NCBI GenBank assembly: GCA_026396455.1
Contig: JAPLWT010000031.1
Coordinates: 1 to 46,135 of the forward strand
Direction of reading: 5' to 3'
Origin: Microcaldota archaeon
GTDB taxonomy: Archaea; Micrarchaeota; Micrarchaeia; Burarchaeales; Fermentimicrarchaeaceae
Length of the DNA: 46,135 nucleotides
In this document: one piece after another, positions 1 through 7,691 of the stretch
Layout: every line of letters starts with the position of its first letter
Position numbering within the stretch: position 1 is the stretch's first letter
Position numbers and translations under genes: made by a program
The notes under the pieces: model-generated
Told to the model about the DNA's origin: nothing
The model's database searches: none
What the model saw: only the letters and a program-made list of their open reading frames with translations

Positions 1-1
1 C

Positions 2-856
2 GCATGCTCAGACAGCAGGCTGAAAAAGACTGGCGCAGCTAATTCAATTTTTCTTGTTTTGCTGGCAGGAAGCAAACCCGATTCATTGACAGAGGTTTTC
101 TCAAGCGAAGAAGTGCAGGCGATTGGGGAGGGTAAACTGAATGAGGGAATACTGGGCAAATCTGCCGGGGATTTTGGCGGGATGGTTGTTAATGCAGGCG
201 CGGTGGCAAAGCCCGAGCTTGCAAAGGGAGTTGACGTGATTGTTATCGGGCACGATGCGTGCGGAGCCCACAAGCTCGGCGAGCACGCTGAGGAGATTCT
301 CGGCTGGCTGCGCGAGAGGGGCTATGACCTTAGCAAGCTGGGTGTTAATGAAAAGGATTTCATGAGCATACCCGAGTCGGACCAGCACGTAAAGGAGCAG
401 GTCCAGAAGCTTGTAGATACAGATCAGAACAGGCGTGTGGTAGGAGTTGTTGTCAATTTTGGGACAGGTACTGCAAGGGTCGTTGTAGCCCACAAGGTGA
501 AAATGCCCAGTCAGATAGAAATCCCAAACCAAAAGATTCAGGGCGAGCTTCTCAAATCCCAAGCGCCTAAAGGAATTGTGATTGGAAGTACGAATGTGGA
601 CTTGCAAAAGGCGGTCGGAGCCGGGCTTGGCGAGTATTTTGCAGTTACTGATGACAAGTCTCTGAATTCAAAAATCTCTTTGATATACGCAGTTGCCCAC
701 TTGAACAAGGGCAACAACATAAAGGAAGTTGTATTCGTTGCGAGGAAGGAGGGTGAGGCGAACGAGCTCATGGAGAGCTGGAGGGCTAACCCGCTCTTCG
801 CGGATTTGGAGAAGTCCGGTGTAAAGTTTCTGGCAAAAGTTGCTGCTGGAAGCTGA
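2..856 (+). CDS. beta-carbonic-anhydrase-like protein (5' end outside window)
   Basis: The frame is open from the first window bases, so the N-terminus lies upstream; a TTG at 59 would only be an internal start. In-window codons 2-6 read CSDSR and codons 84-87 read HDAC. These match the two zinc motifs of beta-class carbonic anhydrases (CxDxR and HxxC), with the usual V-I-G-H context before the second. The family interconverts CO2 and bicarbonate in the cytosol. The distance between the motifs (about 80 residues) is longer than the usual 55-60, and a C-terminal part of about 170 residues follows. This is therefore a divergent member, or a relative with another activity. The fold assignment rests on the motifs alone. 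Confidence 0.55.
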   Translation, partial: ACSDSRLKKTGAANSIFLVLLAGSKPDSLTEVFSSEEVQAIGEGKLNEGILGKSAGDFGGMVVNAGAVAKPELAKGVDVIVIGHDACGAHKLGEHAEEILGWLRERGYDLSKLGVNEKDFMSIPESDQHVKEQVQKLVDTDQNRRVVGVVVNFGTGTARVVVAHKVKMPSQIEIPNQKIQGELLKSQAPKGIVIGSTNVDLQKAVGAGLGEYFAVTDDKSLNSKISLIYAVAHLNKGNNIKEVVFVARKEGEANELMESWRANPLFADLEKSGVKFLAKVAAGS

Positions 857-949
857 ATCTGGTTGCAGCGCGCGCTGATTCTTAACCTGGAAAGTTACCC
901 CTCCCCAACCTTTATAAATGAGACAAGCCCCTCTCTAATCGGCGACCAT

Positions 950-1219
950 ATGCCTATAGAAGAAGAAATTGTTCATTGGTGGAAGGACGATAAAGGCGAG
1001 AACCACAGGAATGCCCTGAGAATAGAGTGCGAGAGCCCGCAGATGTCGAACGGATTTCCAAGGGATGGGCTCATAACCCTGAGGATAATGAACGCGGTGA
1101 GCGCCCAGGCAATAAAACTCTCCCCTGATGAGGCTCTGAGAATAAGTACTCAGCTGCTGACAATCGCAAAGGAGCTCATCAACGATAAGAGGGCCCTGTG
1201 GAAGAGCTTTGAGGAGTAG
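950..1219 (+). CDS. hypothetical protein, 89 aa
   Basis: Family not recognised. The ATG at 950 is chosen because a TATA box (TTTATAAA, 911-918) lies about 35 nt before it; an upstream in-frame TTG at 863 would place the start before the promoter. The protein opens with MPIEEEIVHWW and has a charged centre and a C-terminal helix (about residues 58-80). It has no signal peptide or membrane segment, so it is probably cytosolic. Its 3' end overlaps the 3' end of the opposite-strand HD gene by about 40 nt. Confidence 0.6.
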   Translation: MPIEEEIVHWWKDDKGENHRNALRIECESPQMSNGFPRDGLITLRIMNAVSAQAIKLSPDEALRISTQLLTIAKELINDKRALWKSFEE

Positions 1220-1781
1220 TCCAGTTGCTCTCATCCTCAAGCTTCTCGAGAAATTCAAGCATAAACCTATGCCTCTCCTCGGCCATTCTCCTACCGCTTT
1301 CAGTATTCATTGTATCTTTTAGCTTAAGGAGCTTCTCGTCAAAATGCTTCACTGCATCTTTCAGGACTTTCCTGTGCTCACCGCTCCAGAGGAAGCAGCG
1401 GGCGATTCCCACAGCGCCAATTGCATCCAGCCTGTCCGCATCCTGCAGTATCTTCGCCTCCAAGCTCATGGCTTCCCCGCCCCTGCTGAACCTGTGAGTC
1501 CTCACGCACTCCAAAACGTTGTCCCTTTTCTTCTGGGGGAAGTCGGTCATGCCCAGCAGGCTTTCGGCTATCTCCAAGCTCTTTTTCTCATGCCCCTCCC
1601 CATCAAGGGAATAGCCGACATCGTGCAACAGGGCAGCTGCCTTCACAACATCCTCGTCTGCCTTCTCCTCCCTTGCCAGGTGTATCGCAATCGAGCAGAC
1701 CCTCTTGGCGTGCTCAAAGTCGTGAGTGGGGTCTTTCATCAGCTCGCTTGCAATCTTTTCAAAAGTCTCCTGCCATCCCAT
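1179..1781 (-). CDS. HD-domain phosphohydrolase
   Basis: A 200-residue HD-superfamily protein, a predicted metal-dependent phosphohydrolase. Metal ligands follow the HD pattern: H20/H24 in HDFEHAKRV, H53-D54 in LLHDVGY, a following His near 64, and D114 in QDADRLD. HD hydrolases act on nucleotides or other phosphomonoesters; the substrate cannot be read from sequence. The ATG at 1781 is preferred over an in-frame start at 1805. A TATA element (1803-1813, reverse strand) sits 27 nt upstream of 1781 and would be overlapped by the longer form, so the mRNA is probably leaderless. The C-terminal tail (about 15 residues, S/T/P-rich) overlaps the convergent upstream gene. Confidence 0.8.
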   Translation of the reverse strand: MGWQETFEKIASELMKDPTHDFEHAKRVCSIAIHLAREEKADEDVVKAAALLHDVGYSLDGEGHEKKSLEIAESLLGMTDFPQKKRDNVLECVRTHRFSRGGEAMSLEAKILQDADRLDAIGAVGIARCFLWSGEHRKVLKDAVKHFDEKLLKLKDTMNTESGRRMAEERHRFMLEFLEKLEDESNWTTPQSSSTGPSYR

Positions 1782-1855
1782 AATCTTCTTATAAACATTC
1801 AGCAATTTATAAGTAGTCGGTGGTGTTGCGAGAGATATAGCAGTAAATTAATCCG

Positions 1856-2200
1856 CTAGAGAAGCTTCAAATCCTTTGTGAATTTATCCACTTCCTCATC
1901 CTTCCATGGGCCGACAACCAGACAGGTGACAGTTCCGGGGGCAATCTGTGTGAAGCCAGCATCTTTTATTATCACGCAGGGGATCTCCCTCTTTATCTTT
2001 TCATACAGTTCGAAAAGCTCCCTCTCACTTTCAACTTTCACAACTATCTTCTTCTCCCCCTCTCTCTCCCACTCTTCAACAATTTCAGGCTCCTTCTCCT
2101 TGACAAGCCTATAGCCTGCCAGCGAGGCGTGGGAGACGTGCGCAGCAAGCTTCCCCTTCCCGAGCTTCAAATCGTTCCTTACAACTATGACCTGCTTCAT
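1856..2200 (-). CDS. pth2: peptidyl-tRNA hydrolase, archaeal/eukaryotic type Pth2
   Basis: Cleaves the ester bond of peptidyl-tRNA released from stalled ribosomes, recycling tRNA in the cytosol. The length of 114 aa is typical of Pth2. Family hallmarks are visible: the basic GKGKLAAHVSHA segment (residues 14-25), the D80-A-G-F-T-Q stretch and the T90 region in APGTVTCL, followed by the closing VVGP. It is transcribed away from nurA. The two genes share a 40-bp AT-rich spacer with a palindromic TATA at 2211-2218 and a second AT-rich block near 2231-2243. Confidence 0.95.
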   Translation of the reverse strand: MKQVIVVRNDLKLGKGKLAAHVSHASLAGYRLVKEKEPEIVEEWEREGEKKIVVKVESERELFELYEKIKREIPCVIIKDAGFTQIAPGTVTCLVVGPWKDEEVDKFTKDLKLL

Positions 2201-2210
2201 TTCAATCTGC

Positions 2211-2218
2211 TTTATAAA
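2211..2218. promoter_or_regulatory. palindromic TATA box between pth2 and nurA
   Basis: TTTATAAA reads the same on both strands. It lies 28 nt before the nurA ATG at 2243, the usual TATA-to-start distance for a leaderless archaeal mRNA. It is only about 15 nt from the pth2 start, so pth2 more likely uses the AT-rich block further right. Confidence 0.55.
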
Positions 2219-2242
2219 TTCACTATTGAATTAAATAAATAT

Positions 2243-3295
2243 ATGCACGACAGACTTGCAGAGCTGATAGACAACATAAAAGCTCTTGAGGAGAAGCGCT
2301 CTGAGCTCGCCCAAAAAATCAGGGAGGAGAACAGGGAAGTATACCCCGAGGCGCTTGAGAAGAACCTCATACACAAGGTTGAGCCCTTGGAGCTGAACTG
2401 CAGGGTTGCCGCAGTTGATGGCGGTCTTGCTGCGCAGGAGTTCCACGGATTCGACCTTGTGCTGACCAGAGCTGTCTCCGTAATATTCGACTACAAGAAC
2501 TCCAAAAGGGCATCGCACATCTACTACCCCTCAAGGATTCCGGATGCCGAGCCTGATGCCCTGACTGCACTGGACTCCCACGAGTTCACCTGGCACAAAT
2601 CGCTCATAAGGCTCAGAAAAGAAATTGAAGTTGCCTGTGAAAGTGTCGAGAAGCACAAACCCGATTACATCCTGCTTGATGGCTCGATAGTGCCGCAGAT
2701 TTCAGACAAGCCTTCGGAGGATTCTCCGGTGAGGCCCCTCTACAACAAACTTCTGGAAGATTACAAAAGGCTCTACTCCACATGCAAGGAGAAGGAATGC
2801 CAGCTCATAGGGGTTATAAAGGACAGCAGGGGCAAGAGGTTCATAGAGATTATCGAGAAGACCCTGCCAGCCCATCAGAAAGGCGTTCTTGCGACATCCC
2901 ACGACACCTCCTTCCTGCATTTCCTCCTCAATGCCGGCGAGAGGACTTTCGAGTTCCACTACTCCAATGCCGAGAAAGAGCATCATGTCCTGAAGGATTT
3001 GGGCGAGTGGAGCCCTTTCATCCATGCGTTCTATATAAAACCGGTCAAGGATGACAGGCCCCTCAGGGTGGAATTCCTCAAAACACATAGGGATGCAGGT
3101 GAGGTATCATCTTTAATATACTCCCTCTCCACAATAAACCAGAAATACGCCTATCCGGCAATACTGATTGAGGCAGACATGAGGGCTGCAATGGACCGGA
3201 GTGAGCTGGAGAGGGCGTGCAGGAATCTGTTGCTCAGGGCAGGAAGGAGAATCTCTTTCCTCCCTCTGAGAAGGGATAGCAGGTCATTCAGATGA
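2243..3295 (+). CDS. nurA: NurA-family 5'-3' nuclease
   Basis: NurA is a DNA nuclease that works with the HerA helicase (and Mre11-Rad50) in resecting DNA ends for recombination. Three NurA acidic motifs are visible: AAVDGG (D59), LLDGSI (D146) and IEADMRAA (E310/D312). The length of 350 aa is normal. The ATG at 2243 fits the TATA at 2211-2218; an upstream in-frame start at 2129 would precede the promoter. herA lies 890 nt downstream, separated only by a membrane-protein gene that begins 4 nt after the nurA stop, which suggests cotranscription at least with that gene. Confidence 0.85.
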   Translation: MHDRLAELIDNIKALEEKRSELAQKIREENREVYPEALEKNLIHKVEPLELNCRVAAVDGGLAAQEFHGFDLVLTRAVSVIFDYKNSKRASHIYYPSRIPDAEPDALTALDSHEFTWHKSLIRLRKEIEVACESVEKHKPDYILLDGSIVPQISDKPSEDSPVRPLYNKLLEDYKRLYSTCKEKECQLIGVIKDSRGKRFIEIIEKTLPAHQKGVLATSHDTSFLHFLLNAGERTFEFHYSNAEKEHHVLKDLGEWSPFIHAFYIKPVKDDRPLRVEFLKTHRDAGEVSSLIYSLSTINQKYAYPAILIEADMRAAMDRSELERACRNLLLRAGRRISFLPLRRDSRSFR

Positions 3296-3299
3296 TGAT

Positions 3300-4163
3300 A
3301 TGAAGTGTTCCAAGCATAAGGAGAATGACGCTGTTGCAATGTGCGATACGTGCAACCTATTCTACTGCGGGAACTGCGCTCTATCTTCAAATGGTCGCTG
3401 CCCCATATGCGGCAAGGCACTTATCTCCCCAGAAGCAGTACTCGTGGGCATGGGCCCTGAGGATATGTACCAGCGTCAGGGTGCACCCAGTCTATACAAA
3501 GCAGTAAGTTCGCTATACCTGGAGCCAGTGAGGACGATAAGGAGGCTGATGCAAAACGCATCCCTTTTTACCGGAGCCATAAACATCACCATTGTCTACG
3601 TAATAATAACATTGCTTAGACTCGCAACGATACTCGCTTTGCAGGTTTTCATAGTACCAGCGGCATCCGGGGGTGCAGGCCTGCAGAGTTTATCCGCGGG
3701 GCTATCGCAGCTTTTGTCAACCTCCTTCATAGTTAGTTTCCTTGTATCCACCTTCTTGGGGTACGGGGTATTCGTCATTTCCTGGTTAGCGCTGTCACTC
3801 ATCCTGTTTGCGCCTGCCAAACTGCTCGGAGGAAAAAGCGCTTTTGCCCAGCAAGCCTGCCTGCTTCCCTATGCAATGCTCGCGGTGCTGCCAATTGTTG
3901 TTTTTTCATTAGCGTCGATAATACTGCCCTACGGCATCGGAGTCCCACTTGCGTTTTTGGGCAATGCCGTAGCCCTTGTATACGCACTGTTGCTCACGAT
4001 TCTAATAATCAAAGAGATCAACGAGTTTGGCAAATTTACAACAGCAGTCTCGTTCTTCATCTCCTTCTCTATTACGGTAGCGCTCTCTGTAATGCTTTTG
4101 TCCATCATCTTCATAGACACTATAATAACTATAGTTGGAAAGTTACTCCCTCTAAGCATTTAA
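3300..4163 (+). CDS. Yip1-like membrane protein with N-terminal B-box-type zinc finger
   Basis: Residues 1-40 carry eight regularly spaced Cys/His residues (C3, H5, then CDTC, YCGNC, CPIC), resembling a small B-box/zinc-ribbon finger. The rest is a five-or-so-helix membrane domain of the Yip1/YIF1 type, with hydrophobic stretches near residues 95-120, 140-175, 190-225 and 230-285. The cellular role is unknown; in archaea such proteins are predicted integral membrane proteins. It starts 4 nt after nurA, whose stop lies in the same GATGATGAT stretch, and ends 25 nt before herA. The link to DNA repair is positional only. Confidence 0.7.
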   Translation: MKCSKHKENDAVAMCDTCNLFYCGNCALSSNGRCPICGKALISPEAVLVGMGPEDMYQRQGAPSLYKAVSSLYLEPVRTIRRLMQNASLFTGAINITIVYVIITLLRLATILALQVFIVPAASGGAGLQSLSAGLSQLLSTSFIVSFLVSTFLGYGVFVISWLALSLILFAPAKLLGGKSAFAQQACLLPYAMLAVLPIVVFSLASIILPYGIGVPLAFLGNAVALVYALLLTILIIKEINEFGKFTTAVSFFISFSITVALSVMLLSIIFIDTIITIVGKLLPLSI

Positions 4164-4188
4164 ATACCCAAATTACCAAAGTGATTCG

Positions 4189-5694
4189 ATGGAACTCGGC
4201 ACAGTAATATCCACCCTTGAAGGTCCTTCAACGACGGACTTCTCATTCGTTGTGAGCAACAACAAGGTGAGGAAGGGGCATTTCGTGCAATCCGAGACAG
4301 AGGAGGGGCTGCTTATAGGCGCGGTGACTGACATAACCCGCGCCAACAGGTATTTCGAGAGGGCGGAGAGCATTGCGGAGTACGAGAGGGGAGGGGAGTC
4401 CCTCTCAAAGAATTTTCCTACAACAGACTGGGAGTACGTAGTGGCAAATGTGCGGGTTCTCGGGGTTTACAGCGAGGGGCATCTTCTCAGGAGCACATTC
4501 CCTGCAGCGCCGGGAGCCAAAGTGAGCATAGCGGACGAGAAGCTTCTCAAGGGAATACTCGGGTTTGATGAAAACGGAATGCTGCTCGGCCAGCTGGAGA
4601 ACCACAAGCTTGATGTGAAGGTGAGCCTCAACAGGCTCTTGCAGAAGCATTTCGCAATTCTTGCCATGAGCGGCGCAGGAAAATCATACCTGACAAGCAT
4701 TCTAATCGAGGAGTTGCTTGAGAGGAAGCCCGAGCAGGGCAGGGTTGCCGTTGTGGTCGTTGATGTTCACGGGGAATACACGGGCTTCAAGAGCTCACCC
4801 GAATACAGCTCCAAGACAACAATCTTTGAGGGCAGGAAAATACGCATAGGTTTGGGCAAGGTATCCCCGCAGATACTGGGGGAGTTCCTTCCCGAGCTGA
4901 GCTCTGCGCAGAAGAGGGATATAGACAGCGTGCTGCTGGCGCTGAGGCAGGAGAAGAAGAGCAAGAACGAGCTTTTCGATTTGGACGATCTGATTGAAAA
5001 GGTTGGGAGCAGCGGCATGAAGGAGACAACAAAGGCACCTCTGCTTGCAACACTCTCATCACTGAAAGCTCTCAGGATATTCTCAAAGAGCGACAACCCA
5101 AGCGTTTATGAGCTCGCCCAGCCCGGCCGGCTTTCCGTGGTTGACCTGAGCAATATAGACAACATGAGGAAGAAGCAGCTTCTGGTCGCATACTTTGCAA
5201 GGAAGCTCTTCACCGCTAGGAAGAAGAGCAGGATACCGCCGTTCATACTGCTCATAGAGGAGTCACACAACTTTGCAAAGGAGAAGGCATCCAAGCAGGA
5301 TATGCTCTCCAAGAGCATAGTGGAGAAGATAGCCAGAGAGGGGAGGAAGTTCGGCGCATCCATAGGGCTCATAAGCCAGAGGCCTGTGCAGCTTAGCACC
5401 ACTGCCCTGTCGCAGGCGAATACCCATATAATAATGAGGGTGACCAACCCCTATGATATAAAGCACATAGGAGAAGGGTGCGAGGCCCTTGATGAATCGA
5501 TGCTGAAAAGCATAAGCACTTTGAGGGTCGGGGAGGCCCTCTTAATAGGGGAGGCCGTGAACTTCCCTGTTTTCGTGAAGATAAGGAGCAGGAAGTCAAA
5601 GAAATCAACAAAAGGGGAGGAGATAGACGTTCTTGCAAGGAAGTTCGAGGAGCTGAGGGAAAAGAAGAAGGCTGATGTTGAAGCATTCATATGA
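4189..5694 (+). CDS. herA: HerA DNA helicase/translocase
   Basis: A hexameric FtsK-like bipolar DNA helicase, partner of NurA in end resection. An N-terminal HAS-barrel-like region (about 1-150) precedes a RecA-type ATPase. Walker A is SGAGKS (about 161-166). Walker B is VVVDVHGEY (about 190-197), and a second conserved ILLIEESHNF segment lies near residue 360. At 501 aa it has the usual length. A TATA-like TTTAAATA at 4160-4167 lies about 25 nt before the ATG, so herA has its own promoter although it follows the nurA gene pair. The C-terminus is rich in Lys/Glu. Confidence 0.93.
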   Translation: MELGTVISTLEGPSTTDFSFVVSNNKVRKGHFVQSETEEGLLIGAVTDITRANRYFERAESIAEYERGGESLSKNFPTTDWEYVVANVRVLGVYSEGHLLRSTFPAAPGAKVSIADEKLLKGILGFDENGMLLGQLENHKLDVKVSLNRLLQKHFAILAMSGAGKSYLTSILIEELLERKPEQGRVAVVVVDVHGEYTGFKSSPEYSSKTTIFEGRKIRIGLGKVSPQILGEFLPELSSAQKRDIDSVLLALRQEKKSKNELFDLDDLIEKVGSSGMKETTKAPLLATLSSLKALRIFSKSDNPSVYELAQPGRLSVVDLSNIDNMRKKQLLVAYFARKLFTARKKSRIPPFILLIEESHNFAKEKASKQDMLSKSIVEKIAREGRKFGASIGLISQRPVQLSTTALSQANTHIIMRVTNPYDIKHIGEGCEALDESMLKSISTLRVGEALLIGEAVNFPVFVKIRSRKSKKSTKGEEIDVLARKFEELREKKKADVEAFI

Positions 5695-5703
5695 GGTGTT
5701 CGA

Positions 5704-6633
5704 ATGAACGAGCTTAGGAAAGATTGCCTGCTTGACAGATGGGTGATTATTGCTGAGAACAGGGGGAAGAGGCCTGTTGATTTCATACAGAAGCAGTGCG
5801 AGGCAAAGGAAGGGGTATGCGCGTTCTGCCCTGGGAATGAGCATCTCACTCCAAAAGAGATTTTAAGCATAAAGGGGCCGCATGGCTGGACTGTGAGGGG
5901 CTTTGAGAATATGTATCCAGCGACTTCGCTGGAGTTTCCTCAGGCCTTTGGCAGGCACGAGGTCATAGTTGAGATGAACCAGCACAACAAAAACCTTCAG
6001 GATCTTCCAGTAGGCGCCATAAGAGAAGTCATAGACATGTACTGCAGCAGGATAGATGATATAAGCAAGATAGACGGGATAGCGTATGTGCTCATCTTCA
6101 AAAATCATGGCGAGGAGGCAGGAACATCCATTCCGCACGAGCACAGCCAGCTGATAGCCCTCCAAAGAATTCCAACCCTTGTGGAGGAAGAGCTGACTGC
6201 CTACAAGAAGTATTTCAATAAGACTGAGAGATGCATATTCTGCGATATAATAACAATGGAAATGGAGTCCGACAGGAAAATTTTCGAGAACGACGGTTTC
6301 GCATGCTTCGCCCCATTTGCGTCAAGATTCCCGTTCGAGTCCTGGCTGCTCCCAAAGAGGCACGTTGCAAGCATAACCCAGCTCACCAATGACGAGAAGA
6401 ACTCTCTTGCCGATGGGCTGAAAACAATTCTCGGAAAGCTTGACAAACTTCTGAAAAATCCGCCATATAACTACTACCTGCACATAGCTCCGTCCGGGGA
6501 GGACTTCCACTTCCACATCGAGATATGCCCTAGAGTCACAAAGCTTGCGGGCTTTGAGCTGGGGAGCGGTATAATAATCAACACCATGCCACCTGAAAAA
6601 GCAGCCAGCGAATTAAAATCACTTACGCTTTGA
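5704..6633 (+). CDS. galT: galactose-1-phosphate uridylyltransferase-like protein (HIT superfamily)
   Basis: A GalT-type nucleotidyl transferase that moves UMP between UDP-glucose and a hexose-1-phosphate. Zinc-type cysteines C39/C42 (CAFC) and the HIT-like active site PHEHSQ (His145, His147) are visible. A second half has CIFCDII (about 177-183) and a C-terminal HFHIEICP. The length of 309 aa suits archaeal GalT. A Shine-Dalgarno GAGGTG ends about 5 nt before the ATG, and the gene starts 9 nt after herA, so cotranscription is likely. Its 3' end overlaps the convergent minD-like gene by 15 nt. The exact sugar is not shown by the sequence. Confidence 0.85.
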   Translation: MNELRKDCLLDRWVIIAENRGKRPVDFIQKQCEAKEGVCAFCPGNEHLTPKEILSIKGPHGWTVRGFENMYPATSLEFPQAFGRHEVIVEMNQHNKNLQDLPVGAIREVIDMYCSRIDDISKIDGIAYVLIFKNHGEEAGTSIPHEHSQLIALQRIPTLVEEELTAYKKYFNKTERCIFCDIITMEMESDRKIFENDGFACFAPFASRFPFESWLLPKRHVASITQLTNDEKNSLADGLKTILGKLDKLLKNPPYNYYLHIAPSGEDFHFHIEICPRVTKLAGFELGSGIIINTMPPEKAASELKSLTL

Positions 6634-7353
6634 CCTTCTCTTTCCAACCTTGTAAGTGACGTTCGCGAGCTTCGCCCCGAACTTTCTTATCCCGATGCTA
6701 TATGCGCTTCTCGGCTTGTGCCTCAGCACTGCCCTTCCGTACTCGGAAGACTTTATCACGTTGTTGTCATAGGGCAGGCTGCATAGGAGGGGCGTTCCCA
6801 GCCACTCCTTTGCTATTCTCCTCACTCTCTTCTCATTCTTCCTAACCTTGTTCAGCACAGTTCCGAAAATCTCAACCCCGTTCTTGTCAGCAATCATCTT
6901 AGTCTTCAGCGTGTTGGAGAATGAAGTCACCTCTGGGGTTGTTACGAGTATCACCCTGTCTGCTATCCTGAGGGTTTCGAGGGTGTTGGCTCCAAGGGTG
7001 CCTGGCGCATCCACCAGGACTATGTCTGCAGCCTTGCTTAGCTGCGTGCGCACTCCCCACAAATTCTGCGGCGATATTGCCTCTATGTCATCCGCAGAGA
7101 GGCTTGATGCTATCATCTTCACTCCCGCGGGATGGGTGAAAACAAGATCGTCAAAACTGACTCCATCAGAGAACACATCCTGTATTGAGCGCTCTGGGAA
7201 CGGAGGACCGAGGATGCAGGAAAGATCGCCGTTGCTAAGGTTGCCGTCAACTATGAGGGTGTCCACCCCGAAGTCGCTCAGGCAGAGTCCTAGGTTCGCA
7301 ACAAAGCTGCTCTTCCCGACCCCGCCCTTTCCCGATGCAACGGTTATAATCAA
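6619..7353 (-). CDS. MinD/ParA-family ATPase
   Basis: A deviant Walker A motif GKGGVGKSS (residues 8-16) and the switch region LVDAPGTLG mark the MinD/ParA/Mrp SIMIBI ATPases, which dimerise on ATP and position cargo on membrane or DNA. The C-terminus is very basic (KVGKRRSKRK) rather than an amphipathic MinD membrane helix, so binding to nucleic acid or another acidic partner is possible. It follows a 102-aa unknown gene by 4 nt, which in turn lies 25 nt after rad50; the three genes run in one direction. No MinC, MinE or ParB is visible nearby. The precise role is open. Confidence 0.85.
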   Translation of the reverse strand: MIITVASGKGGVGKSSFVANLGLCLSDFGVDTLIVDGNLSNGDLSCILGPPFPERSIQDVFSDGVSFDDLVFTHPAGVKMIASSLSADDIEAISPQNLWGVRTQLSKAADIVLVDAPGTLGANTLETLRIADRVILVTTPEVTSFSNTLKTKMIADKNGVEIFGTVLNKVRKNEKRVRRIAKEWLGTPLLCSLPYDNNVIKSSEYGRAVLRHKPRSAYSIGIRKFGAKLANVTYKVGKRRSKRK

Positions 7354-7357
7354 ATTC

Positions 7358-7666
7358 TCACCTTATCCTCTTCTTGAGCTCCTTCTCCAAAAATTCCCTC
7401 TTCCCTCTCAACCCAAGATCGTCAAAGCTAACTGCTTGCTCGCCCTCATTGCTTCCCACAGCTTTTTGGCTGAGGGCAGTTCTCTCAGCCTCCAGCATTG
7501 CAACAACCTTTTCGGGATGAATTGTAATACTCTGTTCCTTTATTCGTGACATCAGGCTCTCAAGTTCTGTTATGCTCCAGTTACCGCCACTGTTGCGCAC
7601 GAATTCAGAGAGTAATCCCGAGTTTTTCAGCAGTTCGATTTGCGCATTTTCAATATTTTCCTCCAT
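7358..7666 (-). CDS. hypothetical protein, 102 aa, upstream of MinD-like ATPase
   Basis: Not recognised. It is a soluble, highly charged protein with predicted helices at both ends and a very basic C-terminus (EKELKKRIR). The start is supported by a GGTGA Shine-Dalgarno 6-7 nt before the ATG. It ends 4 nt before the MinD-like start, so translation is probably coupled. A partner or regulator of that ATPase is a reasonable guess from position alone. Confidence 0.65.
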   Translation of the reverse strand: MEENIENAQIELLKNSGLLSEFVRNSGGNWSITELESLMSRIKEQSITIHPEKVVAMLEAERTALSQKAVGSNEGEQAVSFDDLGLRGKREFLEKELKKRIR

Positions 7667-7691
7667 TTTACGTCACCAACTGTCGCCAAAC

